Origin: Alkalibacterium kapii
GTDB taxonomy: Bacteria; Bacillota; Bacilli; Lactobacillales; Carnobacteriaceae_A
DNA length: 62,711 bases
Assembly (NCBI RefSeq): GCF_007988865.1
Contig: NZ_BJUY01000009.1
Location: forward strand, 1-62,711
Reading direction: 5' to 3'
Under the pieces are notes generated by a model. It was not told the DNA's origin and did no database searches. It worked only from the letters and a program-made list of their open reading frames with translations. Of the stretch, positions 44,136-52,828 are shown piece after piece. The translations under genes were made by a program, and so were the position numbers. Numbering within the stretch: the stretch's first letter is position 1; every line of letters starts with the position of its first letter.

Positions 44136-45498
44136 GGCGATCTCCCTTTAAGTCAATGTCTTTTTTCTCAGTTTCTTCTACCCTGGCTTTTACTGTCCCG
44201 TCGGCAACCATTATACTGATCGGGTCGCCTGTTTTTACTTGGTCGATAGATTTTATGACACCTGTTTCGTTCTGAGCTATCGCATAGCCCCGGCTCAATA
44301 TTTTCAGAGGGGATAAATGATCCAGCGATTGTATCAGAGCGGCCAGATCTTTTTGGTTATCCCTTACACTTTGTTCTGCTGCTGCACTCAAACGATTCGT
44401 CATTGTTTCTAAAGTACTGACCGACTGTCTGATTTTAGCTTCTGGATGTAAGGCTAAGAGGCTTTGATTCAAGAGGTGAATGCGGTACTTTTCATCTTTG
44501 AAATGATTATCCGTTAACCGTATCAGCTGATTCGTCAGTTGATCCAGGTTTTGACTGTACCCGTCATATAAGCGTCTGGGCTGTCTGAAAATATAGGAAT
44601 TATTCAAACGCTTGAGATTTTCTTTCTCACGTCTTATGACTGCTGACATCTCTTGTATGATCCGCTGCTGATTCAATTCGATCCGGCCAATTTCATCAGT
44701 CAAGACCGGAACAGCCAGTTCAGCTGCAGCAGTAGGCGTCGCAGCTCTTACATCTGCAGCAAGATCTGATAACGTCGTGTCTGTCTCATGCCCCACCGAA
44801 GAAATGACCGGTGACCTGGCTTTTGTGATCGCTCGTACAACTTTTTCTTCGTTGAACGGAAAAAGGTCTTCGAAGGAACCTCCGCCTCTTCCAACGATCA
44901 AGGTATCCAGATCATACTCTTCATCTGCCTGACGAATACTTTTCGCAATAGAATCTGCCGCCTTCTCTCCCTGGACAACCGCCGGAAAAAGATATAGTTC
45001 TACGATAGGAAACCGTCTTTCGATCGTTGTCTGGATATCTCTTATTACTGCCCCGCTTTTACTTGTGATAATGCCTATTTTTTGAGGGAAACGCACAAGG
45101 GGTTTCTTTAAACTGGCATCGAACAGGCCCTCTTCAGTAAGTTTTTTCTTGGTCTGCTCATAAGCGGCATAAAGCTGTCCCAGTCCTTCTGGTTCGATAT
45201 GATCCACATAAAGCTGGTAAGCGCCCGTTTTTTCATAAACAGACAACCGCCCCACTGCTAAAACGCTCATGCCTTCATCCAGTTCAACTTTTAATTTCCG
45301 CTGTTCTTTGTAAAACAGGACAACAGATAGCTTTGCGCCCTTGTCTTTGATACTAAAGTACTGGTGACTGTTTCGTCGTTTCGGGTTATAATTCGATATT
45401 TCACCTTTAACGTATACACGCTCCAAGTAAGGGTCATAGTCAAACTTTCTTTTTACATAGCGTGTTAACTGAGTAACTGATAAATACTCCTCTACCAT
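44128..45498 (-). CDS. xseA: Exodeoxyribonuclease VII large subunit
   Basis: The catalytic subunit (456 residues) of the single-strand exonuclease VII. The N-terminal OB fold is about 1-105 (YLSVTQLTRYVKRKFDYDP, VYVKGEISNYNPKRRNSHQYFSIKDKGA). The nuclease domain has GIITSKSGAVIRDI, GRGGGSFEDLFPFN and SVGHETDTTLSDLAADVRAATPT, and the C-terminal part is coiled coil. I chose the ATG at 45498 with GAAAGGAAAACAT upstream; the open frame extends 37 codons further without support. An intrinsic terminator lies only about 50 bp upstream, between nusB and xseA. Confidence 0.95.
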   Translation of the reverse strand: MVEEYLSVTQLTRYVKRKFDYDPYLERVYVKGEISNYNPKRRNSHQYFSIKDKGAKLSVVLFYKEQRKLKVELDEGMSVLAVGRLSVYEKTGAYQLYVDHIEPEGLGQLYAAYEQTKKKLTEEGLFDASLKKPLVRFPQKIGIITSKSGAVIRDIQTTIERRFPIVELYLFPAVVQGEKAADSIAKSIRQADEEYDLDTLIVGRGGGSFEDLFPFNEEKVVRAITKARSPVISSVGHETDTTLSDLAADVRAATPTAAAELAVPVLTDEIGRIELNQQRIIQEMSAVIRREKENLKRLNNSYIFRQPRRLYDGYSQNLDQLTNQLIRLTDNHFKDEKYRIHLLNQSLLALHPEAKIRQSVSTLETMTNRLSAAAEQSVRDNQKDLAALIQSLDHLSPLKILSRGYAIAQNETGVIKSIDQVKTGDPISIMVADGTVKARVEETEKKDIDLKGDRHD

Positions 45499-45545
45499 AT
45501 GTTTTCCTTTCCTGCTTTCATAGTGACGTTCTTTAAGTACATAGA

Positions 45546-45594
45546 AAAAAAGAGCTGAAAAGCAGACAACATCCTCTACTGCTTTTCGCTCTTT
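45546..45594 (-). terminator. Intrinsic terminator between nusB and xseA
   Basis: On the minus strand a long hairpin (AAAGAGC.AAAAGCAG pairing with CTGCTTTT..GCTCTTT) is followed by T7. It is stronger than expected within a gene cluster and should separate the pepQ-nusB group from xseA-tlyA. Confidence 0.88.
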
Positions 45595-45666
45595 ATTACT
45601 GCTTCTCATTCAGCTCAGAAGCCTTTCCATAAAAAAAGCAGACCACTTAAAATGAAAGAATAAAAG

Positions 45667-46146
45667 CTATTTATTATCGATGATACTCTGGAGTACACCA
45701 TTTATAAATTTGCTTGATTTGTCATCATTGAACGTTTTAGCTAATTCAATAGCTTCATTCATGACAATTCGTTTGTCTACCTCAGGCTGATACAACAATT
45801 CATAAGCAGCCAATCTCAACAGTAGCAGATTGGTTCTTTCCAAACGATTTATATTCCAGTTTTTTAAATGTTTTGAAATAGTCTGATCGATTTCTTCATG
45901 ATGCTGCAGCACACCTGATACTAGGATTTTCAAATAGTTCAGTGCATCAGTAACGATTTTTCTGGTATTTTTATTTTCAGGTAAAACTTCAGCCATTGCT
46001 TCTTCTACCGAACGGCTGTCTTTGTGAGATAAGGTACTTTCGAGCGCTAACTTGATTGCCTCATCTGTAGTTAATCTTTCATGAGTTGTTAATTGGAAAA
46101 GAGACTGAAAGGCTTTTTCCCTAATCACACGCCTTACAGTTGTCAC
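45667..46146 (-). CDS. nusB: Transcription antitermination factor NusB
   Basis: A 159-residue all-helical RNA-binding protein that acts with S10 in rRNA transcription antitermination. Family marks are REKAFQSLFQL near the start, NWNINRLERTNLLLLRLAAYELLY and NEAIELAKTFNDDKSSKFINGVL. The GTG start overlaps the stop of the Asp23 gene by 4 nt (GTGA), so it depends on coupling. It is a little longer than E. coli NusB but normal for Gram-positives. A terminator follows. Confidence 0.95.
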   Translation of the reverse strand: MTTVRRVIREKAFQSLFQLTTHERLTTDEAIKLALESTLSHKDSRSVEEAMAEVLPENKNTRKIVTDALNYLKILVSGVLQHHEEIDQTISKHLKNWNINRLERTNLLLLRLAAYELLYQPEVDKRIVMNEAIELAKTFNDDKSSKFINGVLQSIIDNK

Positions 46147-46562
46147 TCTTTTTCATCCTCTTCTCTGTCTATGTCAAATAATTCCTGGTATGATGTTTTT
46201 TCCGGAACAATATCGGCTATATGAATATTTACTTCTGCTAAAGTGATATCTGTCATATGGAAAATCTGTTCTCGCACTTTTTTCTGGATCGCCTGAGCGA
46301 CATCTGGAACATTTACGCCAAACTTAAAATAACAGTAGATATCCACTTTCAGTCCGTCTTCATCGGAAGTTAAGTGTACTCCTTTTTTATGATTGGGTTT
46401 GCCAAAAGCAATTTTCATTTTTTTTGTGAACTTCCCCTGCATGGCATAAACGCCGTCGACTTCATTGGCCGCAATACCGGCAATCACTTCCAGTACCTCG
46501 GGAGCCACTTCGATTTCACCAAATGGATTACTTTGATTTGTTCTCATTACTTTCTCTTCCAT
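46143..46562 (-). CDS. Asp23/Gls24 family envelope stress protein (YqhY type)
   Basis: A 139-residue member of the Asp23/Gls24 (DUF322) family, with the characteristic EIEVAPEVLEVIAGIAANEVDGVYAMQG and VDIYCYFKFGVNVPDVAQAIQKKVREQI. Family proteins form membrane-associated assemblies or respond to envelope stress. In Bacillus the YqhY member at this locus (between accBC and nusB) is linked to control of acetyl-CoA carboxylase. The first ATG has AAAGGAGGAACGAC upstream. It lies between efp and nusB. Confidence 0.93.
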   Translation of the reverse strand: MEEKVMRTNQSNPFGEIEVAPEVLEVIAGIAANEVDGVYAMQGKFTKKMKIAFGKPNHKKGVHLTSDEDGLKVDIYCYFKFGVNVPDVAQAIQKKVREQIFHMTDITLAEVNIHIADIVPEKTSYQELFDIDREEDEKE

Positions 46563-46612
46563 CTGTCGTTCCTCCTTTAAAATGTATCAGTACTTCATTC
46601 AGTCATGATCGA

Positions 46613-47170
46613 TCAGGCACGTGAGACATAAGTGCCTTCATCAGTATTGATAACTAGCACATCGTCTTTGTTGACAAATAAAGGAACAGTGACCACTGCG
46701 CCTGTTTCAAGCGTGGCTGGCTTTGAACCACCGCCAGAGGTGTCTCCACGTATTCCAGGCTCTGTCTCAATGACTTTCAACTCGACTTTATTAGGAACTT
46801 CGACTCCAAGAACCTCACTGCCGTACATCATGATGGAAACTTCCATATTTTCTTTCATGAATTTCAATTCATCTTCAATGCGTTCTTCAGGGATCTCCAG
46901 CTGTTCATACGTGCTGGTATCCATAAAAACGTGACTCCCGTTGTCTTCATACAAATACTGCATGGAGTGTGTTTCGATATGGGCTGTTTCAAATTTTTCT
47001 CCTGCACGAAATGTTTTATCCTGCAAAGCACCGGTACGAAGATTTTTTAACTTGGAACGCACAAAGGCAGCTCCTTTTCCGGGCTTAACGTGTTGAAACT
47101 CCATGACACGCCAGATACTGTCATCATATTCGATCGTTAATCCTGTTTTCAAATCGCTGGTTGATATCAT
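46613..47170 (-). CDS. efp: Elongation factor P
   Basis: A tRNA-mimicking translation factor of 185 residues that relieves ribosome stalling at polyproline. It has three beta-barrel domains; the loop that enters the peptidyl-transferase centre is [20 protein letters not shown] (Lys at about residue 32), and the C-terminal signature is [45 protein letters not shown] gives a strong start. It follows pepQ after 123 bp. Confidence 0.98.
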   Translation of the reverse strand: MISTSDLKTGLTIEYDDSIWRVMEFQHVKPGKGAAFVRSKLKNLRTGALQDKTFRAGEKFETAHIETHSMQYLYEDNGSHVFMDTSTYEQLEIPEERIEDELKFMKENMEVSIMMYGSEVLGVEVPNKVELKVIETEPGIRGDTSGGGSKPATLETGAVVTVPLFVNKDDVLVINTDEGTYVSRA

Positions 47171-47293
47171 TCAATTTCCTCCTAGTTACCTCTCGGTAGA
47201 GCCACTGCTCTCTTTGATCCTACTTACTTCCTATTGTATCACGATTGATCCCTAAAACCTATTTTCATAAACAAGAAATGCGGATTTTTTATT

Positions 47294-48355
47294 CTATAAT
47301 TGAATAAGTTCTTTTGTCACACTCATCAGATTTCTGTTTCCGTCTTTGGTGATCACTAAATCATCTTCGATCCTTACTCCGCCGACGTCAGGAATGTATA
47401 TCCCCGGTTCGTTTGTAATGACGTTCCCTTGAACTAAAGGTTTATCGTTCCTGTAATTGATCCCTGGATTTTCATGAACTTCCAAACCAATCCCATGACC
47501 TGTTGAGTGACCAAACGCTTCGCCGTATCCTTTTTCTTTAATGTAATCTCTGGCAACCGCATCCAGTTCTTTTCCTGTGATGCCTGGTTTAGCAGCTTCA
47601 TTAACTTTTGCTTGTGCTTCTAAAACGATTTGATGGATTTTTTTCAACTCTTCGCCGGGATCACCCAAAGCAATCGTTCGAGTCATATCTGATACGTAAC
47701 CTTTGTAATAACAACCGAAATCGATCGTGATCATATCACCTTGTTCGATTTTTTTATCACTCGCCACACCATGAGGCATTGCTGAACGCTTTCCGCTGGC
47801 TACGATCGTATCAAAAGAAACACCCGTCGCTCCTTTTTCCCGCATCAGAAAATCAAGTTTATTGGCAACCTCTATTTCAGTTACTCCAGGTTTTATAAAG
47901 TTTAATATTTCCTGAAAAGCATACTCAGTAATTTTTATAGCCGCTTCTATTGTTTCGATTTCAGACTCATCTTTTATTTCTCTTAGTGATTCGATCAATC
48001 CACTGACCGGATTCAGTTCACACGGCAACAAATCCCGCATTTTATCAAATCCAGTGTAGGTTACAAAGTCTTTTTCAAAACTCAACACATTGATTTTTTC
48101 TTCTTCAATAATTGTTTTCACTTCTTCTAAAATCGGGCCAGTATTTTGAATGATAGAAAAGCCCTTTGTTTGTTCTGCGGCCTGTTTTGTATATCTAAAA
48201 TCAGTGACAAAATAAGCTTTTTCCTGAGTAATCACACTTAAGCCAGTACTGCCAGTGAAACCTGAAGCATACCTTAAATTATATGGACTTGTTATGACTA
48301 TTGCTTCTATTTTTTGATCTTTCATCATTTTTTGAATAACTTTTACACGAGACAT
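47294..48355 (-). CDS. pepQ: Xaa-Pro aminopeptidase/dipeptidase (M24 family, YqhT/PepQ type)
   Basis: A 353-residue cytoplasmic metallopeptidase that removes residues N-terminal to proline. The creatinase-type N-domain (about 1-130) is followed by a pita-bread domain with the five metal ligands: Asp in TIDFGCYYKGYVSDMTRT (two), His in FGHSTGHGIGLEVHE, Glu in TNEPGIYI and Glu in GVRIEDDLV. AGGGTGTAAAG lies before the ATG. It precedes efp, the common Firmicutes order yqhT-efp. Whether it acts on di- or longer peptides is not clear from sequence. Confidence 0.93.
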   Translation of the reverse strand: MSRVKVIQKMMKDQKIEAIVITSPYNLRYASGFTGSTGLSVITQEKAYFVTDFRYTKQAAEQTKGFSIIQNTGPILEEVKTIIEEEKINVLSFEKDFVTYTGFDKMRDLLPCELNPVSGLIESLREIKDESEIETIEAAIKITEYAFQEILNFIKPGVTEIEVANKLDFLMREKGATGVSFDTIVASGKRSAMPHGVASDKKIEQGDMITIDFGCYYKGYVSDMTRTIALGDPGEELKKIHQIVLEAQAKVNEAAKPGITGKELDAVARDYIKEKGYGEAFGHSTGHGIGLEVHENPGINYRNDKPLVQGNVITNEPGIYIPDVGGVRIEDDLVITKDGNRNLMSVTKELIQL

Positions 48356-48483
48356 CTTTACACCCTATTCTGTATTTAAATTTCCGCTCTGTTCACTTTA
48401 TAACGAACACTCCGTATTTATTATAGCAAAACAAGGGCGAAAAATAAACGCATGCACTATGTATATATTGGTTATGAACAAAA

Positions 48484-48534
48484 TAAAAAAGGCATACCAA
48501 GTGAAAAGATATTATTTCCTCTCGAATGATGCCT
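48484..48534 (-). terminator. Probable terminator of the comG operon
   Basis: AGGCAT / ATGCCT close a long, partly paired loop and are followed by T6 on the minus strand, 15 nt past the comGG stop. Confidence 0.65.
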
Positions 48535-48548
48535 CTTATCTGTTAGTT

Positions 48549-49013
48549 TTAGTTTGTCACTATTGATCCTTCGCCCTGTTTTTCTTCGCTGGAAGTGTCT
48601 TTGACTGGTGTCTTACTGGTAGTAGTGTTATCTCTTTTCTTTTTTCGTTCTTCTTTTGAAATGGTCTTATCAATAAATATAGTCTGACTGCTGGTGTAGT
48701 TATTATTCAACTTGGCTTCAAGTTCGTATTCGCCGGCTGTCTTTTTTTCGATGGTCACTTCGCCTTGGCTGAAGTATATCGTGCCCGTTTCCACATTTTC
48801 CCACTCATTTTTTCCGCGCAGCAAAGTCTGGCTGACTTCGATCATTGCCTTCGCTTCATAAGCCCGGCTGACTAATTGGAGCTGCATCAATTGGTTATTA
48901 ATAATACTAGTCAGTGAGATGATCAAAAATGAAATGAAAAAGAGCAGATGAAACGTCGATAATAAAAGACTTCCCTCGTCTTGCTCTATTGTTTTTTTAA
49001 CTGAATGTCTCAT
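48549..49013 (-). CDS. comGG: Competence pseudopilus protein ComGG-like
   Basis: A 154-residue protein with one N-terminal hydrophobic segment (about 14-38, GSLLLSTFHLLFFISFLIISL) and a charged, Lys/Glu/Thr-rich C-terminus (ERKKKRDNTTTSKTPVKD). Minor pilins of this position are poorly conserved, so the call rests on gene order (seventh after comGA) and topology. The start ATG at 49013 lies 7 nt after the comGF stop codon. Last gene of the operon. Confidence 0.75.
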   Translation of the reverse strand: MRHSVKKTIEQDEGSLLLSTFHLLFFISFLIISLTSIINNQLMQLQLVSRAYEAKAMIEVSQTLLRGKNEWENVETGTIYFSQGEVTIEKKTAGEYELEAKLNNNYTSSQTIFIDKTISKEERKKKRDNTTTSKTPVKDTSSEEKQGEGSIVTN

Positions 49014-49019
49014 TGATGC

Positions 49020-49460
49020 TCATCCATTCATTCGTACTCTGAAAGCTGCCTGGTACGTTTCATCGTTTTGAAAAATGACTTCTATTGTCAGTTTTTCATC
49101 TAAAAGCCCAAACTCAATACTTTTCACTTCCAGCAGTATCGGCTGGTGACCCTGAGAATCTACCTGCCTCCGTATTATACTGAAGCGGCGATTATAGGTG
49201 ATTGTCTTTTTAAGCTGATCGCTGGGGTCGGTTTTTATTAATGTCAGTTCACTTTTTGTAGTGCGAACCGTTTCACTTTCTCTTAGTTCATATTCCAGCT
49301 GGTTGATAAATAAATGCCACTCGATCTGCCTTTCATCTTTAATGAGACTGCGACTGGTTTGAATTTGAGAAATCGCAAAGCTCAGTAAAAGCACACAACT
49401 ACTTAGTACACTTAGTGTGATAATGACTTCAAGTAATGAAAAGCCTTTGTCGTTTTTCAT
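49020..49460 (-). CDS. comGF: Competence minor pilin ComGF
   Basis: A 146-residue type IV-like pilin with the prepilin motif KGFSLLEVIITLSVLSS near the N-terminus (Gly before Phe, Glu five residues on) and a ComGF-style domain (QIEWHLFINQLEYELRESE). I prefer the ATG at 49460, which overlaps the comGE stop (ATGA) and has GGAA upstream. The ATG at 49472 is also possible. Part of the DNA-uptake pseudopilus. Confidence 0.85.
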   Translation of the reverse strand: MKNDKGFSLLEVIITLSVLSSCVLLLSFAISQIQTSRSLIKDERQIEWHLFINQLEYELRESETVRTTKSELTLIKTDPSDQLKKTITYNRRFSIIRRQVDSQGHQPILLEVKSIEFGLLDEKLTIEVIFQNDETYQAAFRVRMNG

Positions 49461-49783
49461 TTTAGATTCCATTCTGCAGAAATATAATCGATCCCAGAAA
49501 CTTTCTCTTTGTCCATATAAATATGGATGCTTTGATTTGTTTCAATGCTGTGCGCAGAAACATTTCCTGAATGATAGATTTTATTTTCTGGTTTGTCTGA
49601 ATCATAAAACAAGGCTGACTCATATAAAAATCGGTTCAATTCCACGTCCTGTTTTTCTTTACTTCTTATAATCAACATCTCCATACTGAATGGTAAAACG
49701 ACACTGACAAAAAAAGCCAAGATACTGATACTCACTAAACTTTCGAGAATGATAAAACCAGTATCGTTCTTATTCGATGACAA
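49457..49783 (-). CDS. comGE: Competence minor pilin ComGE
   Basis: About 108 residues with a prepilin-like N-terminus TGFIILESLVSISILAFFV (Glu at +5 kept) and a short polar remainder. I suggest the TTG at 49783, which lies 8 nt after GGGGAG; the GTG at 49792 is too near that site. It overlaps comGD and comGF. The assignment rests on the motif and its place between comGD and comGF. Confidence 0.8.
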   Translation of the reverse strand: MSSNKNDTGFIILESLVSISILAFFVSVVLPFSMEMLIIRSKEKQDVELNRFLYESALFYDSDKPENKIYHSGNVSAHSIETNQSIHIYMDKEKVSGIDYISAEWNLK

Positions 49784-50219
49784 AACGGCCACTCCCCATC
49801 TGAAAACTTACGGATACTCTTCCATGGATGGTATTGAAATTCACTTTGTTGATATTCCCTAGATTCCCGGACTTTTTTGAAAACATATATTCTTTTGAAG
49901 TGCCTATTAGAGATATCGATTCAGGTAGATCGAGAATATGATTAGCTGGATGATTTTCATTCTCCCTGCCCGTCACTCTAAAGCGTATAAGTCGATTGGT
50001 CGGTCGTACTTCCATAGTGGTCCATTGATTATTAAAAACAGCTTCATTTTGAATCAGAGTGATCCCCGACCTTAAAGACTCAAAAAATAATTGGGTTTCC
50101 GTTTCTTTTTTCAATTGTGTGAAATGCATGATTGGAATTGCTGTTATAACGGAGACGATCACTAACGTTAAAAGGACTTCCAAAAGAGTGAAACCTTCTT
50201 CTTGTTCGAACTCATACAT
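49770..50219 (-). CDS. comGD: Competence minor pilin ComGD
   Basis: A 149-residue prepilin with the cleavage motif EEGFTLLEVLLTLVIVS and a small globular C-domain. The ATG at 50219 (MYEFEQEEGF) has AAGGATG upstream at a good distance; the ATG at 50228 overlaps that site. It follows comGC by 17 nt. The prepilin peptidase ComC that would process it is not in this window. Confidence 0.88.
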   Translation of the reverse strand: MYEFEQEEGFTLLEVLLTLVIVSVITAIPIMHFTQLKKETETQLFFESLRSGITLIQNEAVFNNQWTTMEVRPTNRLIRFRVTGRENENHPANHILDLPESISLIGTSKEYMFSKKSGNLGNINKVNFNTIHGRVSVSFQMGSGRFVIE

Positions 50220-50236
50220 AAGTATCATCCTTAAGA

Positions 50237-50584
50237 TCAGGGTGTCGACGTATTTGTTTTCTTAGTTACCTTACCCTCGGTTAAGTTAAAGTTGTCTGTT
50301 GCTTTTTTTAACTGTTTTTCAGTCAGGTAATCGTTATCAAATAATATTTGGAAAGTGGCTGGAGTTGTTTCATTATTGTCCATTTTGTACATATCGACTT
50401 GTGCCTGGATGACATTAGCTACAGCTTCATCCCCTGTATTTTCAGCTTTGGCTTGTCTGCCTGAAAGATTCGGTACAAACAGTAAAAGCAGCGCTGAAAT
50501 AATAAACAGTACCAGTGACATTTCAATTAAAGTAAAGCCTTCTTCCCATTTTATTCGTTTAGTCCATTTTTTTATGCTTTTCAT
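50237..50584 (-). CDS. comGC: Competence major pseudopilin ComGC
   Basis: The main subunit of the transformation pilus, 115 residues. The prepilin motif EEGFTLIEMSLVLFIISALLLLFVP is preceded by a basic leader (MKSIKKWTKRIKW). The ComGC-type segment NVIQAQVDMYKMDNNETTPAT follows. After cleavage at Gly-Phe the mature pilin would be about 100 residues. AAGAGGATAAGAA lies before the ATG. Confidence 0.93.
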   Translation of the reverse strand: MKSIKKWTKRIKWEEGFTLIEMSLVLFIISALLLLFVPNLSGRQAKAENTGDEAVANVIQAQVDMYKMDNNETTPATFQILFDNDYLTEKQLKKATDNFNLTEGKVTKKTNTSTP

Positions 50585-50600
50585 TTCTTATCCTCTTTTC

Positions 50601-51665
50601 TTAAAATGTATTGAGTGCGTTAAATGTTGGTAACAGTAAAGCTGCGTATATAGCGACGATTATAAGTGAAACGAAAATAAATATAATAGGCTGGATCAAG
50701 TTGATTCTCTGTTCGATCTTTTTGTCAAATTCTTCTTCACAAGTTAGTGCATACATCTCCAGTTCATGCCCCAGATGGCCAGATCGTTCACCTTGTCTAA
50801 CTACTAACATTATTTCTTCTTTTAAAAAAACGAACTCTTTTAGACTGTCATGAAAAGAGTCGCCCTGTTTCATTTTTTGTTCAATATGGGCACCGATTTC
50901 GGTTATCAGTGGTGACAATGTATTTTGCTTCATGATCGTAACCACTTCTAAAAGTCCACTGTTTCCTTTAAGTAAAAACCCCCATTCATTTGAAAAAAAC
51001 TGGCTCCAGTATAACCGGTACAATGAAGAGCGAGACCTTTTGGCGATCCAGTTCAATCGCTCCAGCGGGGACATTTTTCTACATTTAACATACACCAGCA
51101 AAAATCCGATCAGACAAATGAGACTTCCTGCGGCCAGTATTACAGGCGCATGATACACACCTGCCACGATCATTCTTGTTCCGAGATCAAGTTGCTCTGA
51201 CCCAACTGAAACTAGGTCATTTATATGCGGCAGTAAAATAAACCGCATAGCTAAAAGCATCATGACCACAAAAAGGAACAAGATAGCCGGATAGTTTAAA
51301 ACGGCTTTCATTTTCTTTTTCTTTTCTGCTTGTTTCAATAATTGTTCCCCCGACTTTATCGCTGTCTCTCCTAAATGACCGTGATAGAGAGAAAAATACA
51401 GTTGTGAACATACGACATCTGAAAAACCGGCTTTTTTTAATGCTATAGAAAACAGCTCCCCCTGACTGACCTCCGTATGTATGGCTGCAATCATCTCCTT
51501 TGAGTTTTTATCAACAATCGTTTCCAAAAAAATCAGCGTTTCCTGCAAAGAAAATCCGTCCTTAAGTAGCTGACCGCATCTTTTTAAAAAATAGCCCTGC
51601 TGCATCGTTATTTTATGCGTTCGATATATAGTAACGCCGATAGGTTTTTTCATTGATATAGCCAT
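50601..51665 (-). CDS. comGB: Competence pilus platform protein ComGB
   Basis: A GspF/PilC-family inner membrane protein of 354 residues that anchors pilus assembly. Two repeated domains, each with QQGYFLKRCGQLLKDGFSLQETL or WGFLLKGNSGLLEVVTIM style segments, alternate with three transmembrane helices (about 125-150, 165-190, 320-345). It overlaps comGA by 53 nt if the ATG at 51665 is used (AAAGGTG upstream). A later start is possible but has no visible site. Confidence 0.9.
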   Translation of the reverse strand: MAISMKKPIGVTIYRTHKITMQQGYFLKRCGQLLKDGFSLQETLIFLETIVDKNSKEMIAAIHTEVSQGELFSIALKKAGFSDVVCSQLYFSLYHGHLGETAIKSGEQLLKQAEKKKKMKAVLNYPAILFLFVVMMLLAMRFILLPHINDLVSVGSEQLDLGTRMIVAGVYHAPVILAAGSLICLIGFLLVYVKCRKMSPLERLNWIAKRSRSSLYRLYWSQFFSNEWGFLLKGNSGLLEVVTIMKQNTLSPLITEIGAHIEQKMKQGDSFHDSLKEFVFLKEEIMLVVRQGERSGHLGHELEMYALTCEEEFDKKIEQRINLIQPIIFIFVSLIIVAIYAALLLPTFNALNTF

Positions 51666-52689
51666 TCATAAACACCTTTTCAAGTAAGTGATTAAATTCT
51701 CTTTTCACTGAAACGGTCCCCCCGCCTCTTTCTGTCGGTTCATTAAAAGTAAGACTGTCCAGTTCTTTCGCAGTCATGACTTCAAATAAAGCAAGCCGTT
51801 TTTTGCCTCTATCATGATGGGAACAATATGTCCTGCAATTCGACTCACAAAGTGAACAATACAGTGGCAGCAATGTCTGGAATGCCACGCCAATCAAGGT
51901 TTGCTTAAGCAGTGACGTGCTCACGCCGAGCTCCTGCATCCTGGCTATCACACCTGAAGCATTTTTAGCATGAATGGACGCAACGATCAGGTGTCCAGTC
52001 AAGGCGCCACGCATGACCATACGAGCTGTTTCCTCGTCCCTTATTTCGCCAACGATAATAACATCGGGATGATGTCTCAGACTGGACTTCAGTAAGTGCT
52101 CATATGATACGCCAGCTTTGTCGTTCACCTGTGTCTGCAGGAAGGACGTTTCTTCTATTTCTACGGGATCTTCGACAGTTATGACCTGCTGTTTTTCGCC
52201 TTGGGAGCGATTTTTGATCAGATGATACATACTGGTTGTTTTGCCCGAGTCAACGGGGCCTGAAAATAACAAGAGACCTGATTTTGATTGAACGAGTCTT
52301 TCAAGCTTTTTCCATTCATGAGAAAAAAAGATTCCAGGTATTTTATTTTCCTCTTCTTTCTGCTTCAAGAGCCTGATCACCAGCGATTCTTGTAACTGAT
52401 AGTTGCTTATAGTGGAAAATCGACAGTCTATTGCCTTATTGCTCAGTTGAAAAGTGGTTCCACCACTTTGCGGTCGTCTTTTTTCTCCAACATCCATATT
52501 GGATAGAAATTTGAAGTAAGAAATAAGCCGTGTCCCTTCATCCCGGTCAAGATAATACTGTTTCTCCATCTGGCCGTTCAGACGAAAATATATATCATAA
52601 TGCTTCTGTTCAGGTAAAATATGGATATCGCTTGTCCGATATGAATCTGCCATCGTCAAGAGATGTACAGCAAATGCTTCAGTGTCCAC
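51613..52689 (-). CDS. comGA: Competence pilus assembly ATPase ComGA
   Basis: A GspE/PilB-type secretion ATPase of 358 residues. Walker A is GPVDSGKTTSMYHL, the Asp box is ITVEDPVE, Walker B is VIIVGEIRDEETA, and the His box is GHLIVASIHAKNA. A Cys/His cluster (CSLCESNCRTYCSHHD) follows, like the zinc motif of this family. The start is a GTG at 52689 with AAGGAAGGA upstream. First gene of comGA-GG, so the cell probably can become naturally competent if regulators and other late genes exist. Confidence 0.95.
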   Translation of the reverse strand: MDTEAFAVHLLTMADSYRTSDIHILPEQKHYDIYFRLNGQMEKQYYLDRDEGTRLISYFKFLSNMDVGEKRRPQSGGTTFQLSNKAIDCRFSTISNYQLQESLVIRLLKQKEEENKIPGIFFSHEWKKLERLVQSKSGLLLFSGPVDSGKTTSMYHLIKNRSQGEKQQVITVEDPVEIEETSFLQTQVNDKAGVSYEHLLKSSLRHHPDVIIVGEIRDEETARMVMRGALTGHLIVASIHAKNASGVIARMQELGVSTSLLKQTLIGVAFQTLLPLYCSLCESNCRTYCSHHDRGKKRLALFEVMTAKELDSLTFNEPTERGGGTVSVKREFNHLLEKVFMNGYINEKTYRRYYISNA

Positions 52690-52746
52690 CGCATCCTTCC
52701 TTTCTATTTTATTTGTCTTACCTTATATATTGTCTTTTTAATTTTT

Positions 52747-52754
52747 TATTCACG
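52747..52754 (-). promoter_or_regulatory. Possible cin-box-like element before comGA
   Basis: CGTGAATA on the minus strand resembles the streptococcal ComX/SigX box (TACGAATA) at 5 of 8 positions and lies 58-65 bp before comGA, next to the T tract of the yebC terminator. No convincing housekeeping promoter is seen in the same gap. Weak evidence. Confidence 0.25.
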
Positions 52755-52807
52755 AAAAAACCTCAAATGAATGAAAAATATTTTTTCCGCTCATTTGAGG
52801 TTTTTTT
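52755..52807 (-). terminator. Intrinsic terminator of yebC
   Basis: AAAAAACCTCAAATGA pairs with TCATTTGAGGTTTTTT (16 bp) across a 20-nt loop, with T6 on the minus strand. It closes yebC before the comG operon. Confidence 0.92.
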
Positions 52808-52828
52808 AATGTGATTTCATTTTTTAAG

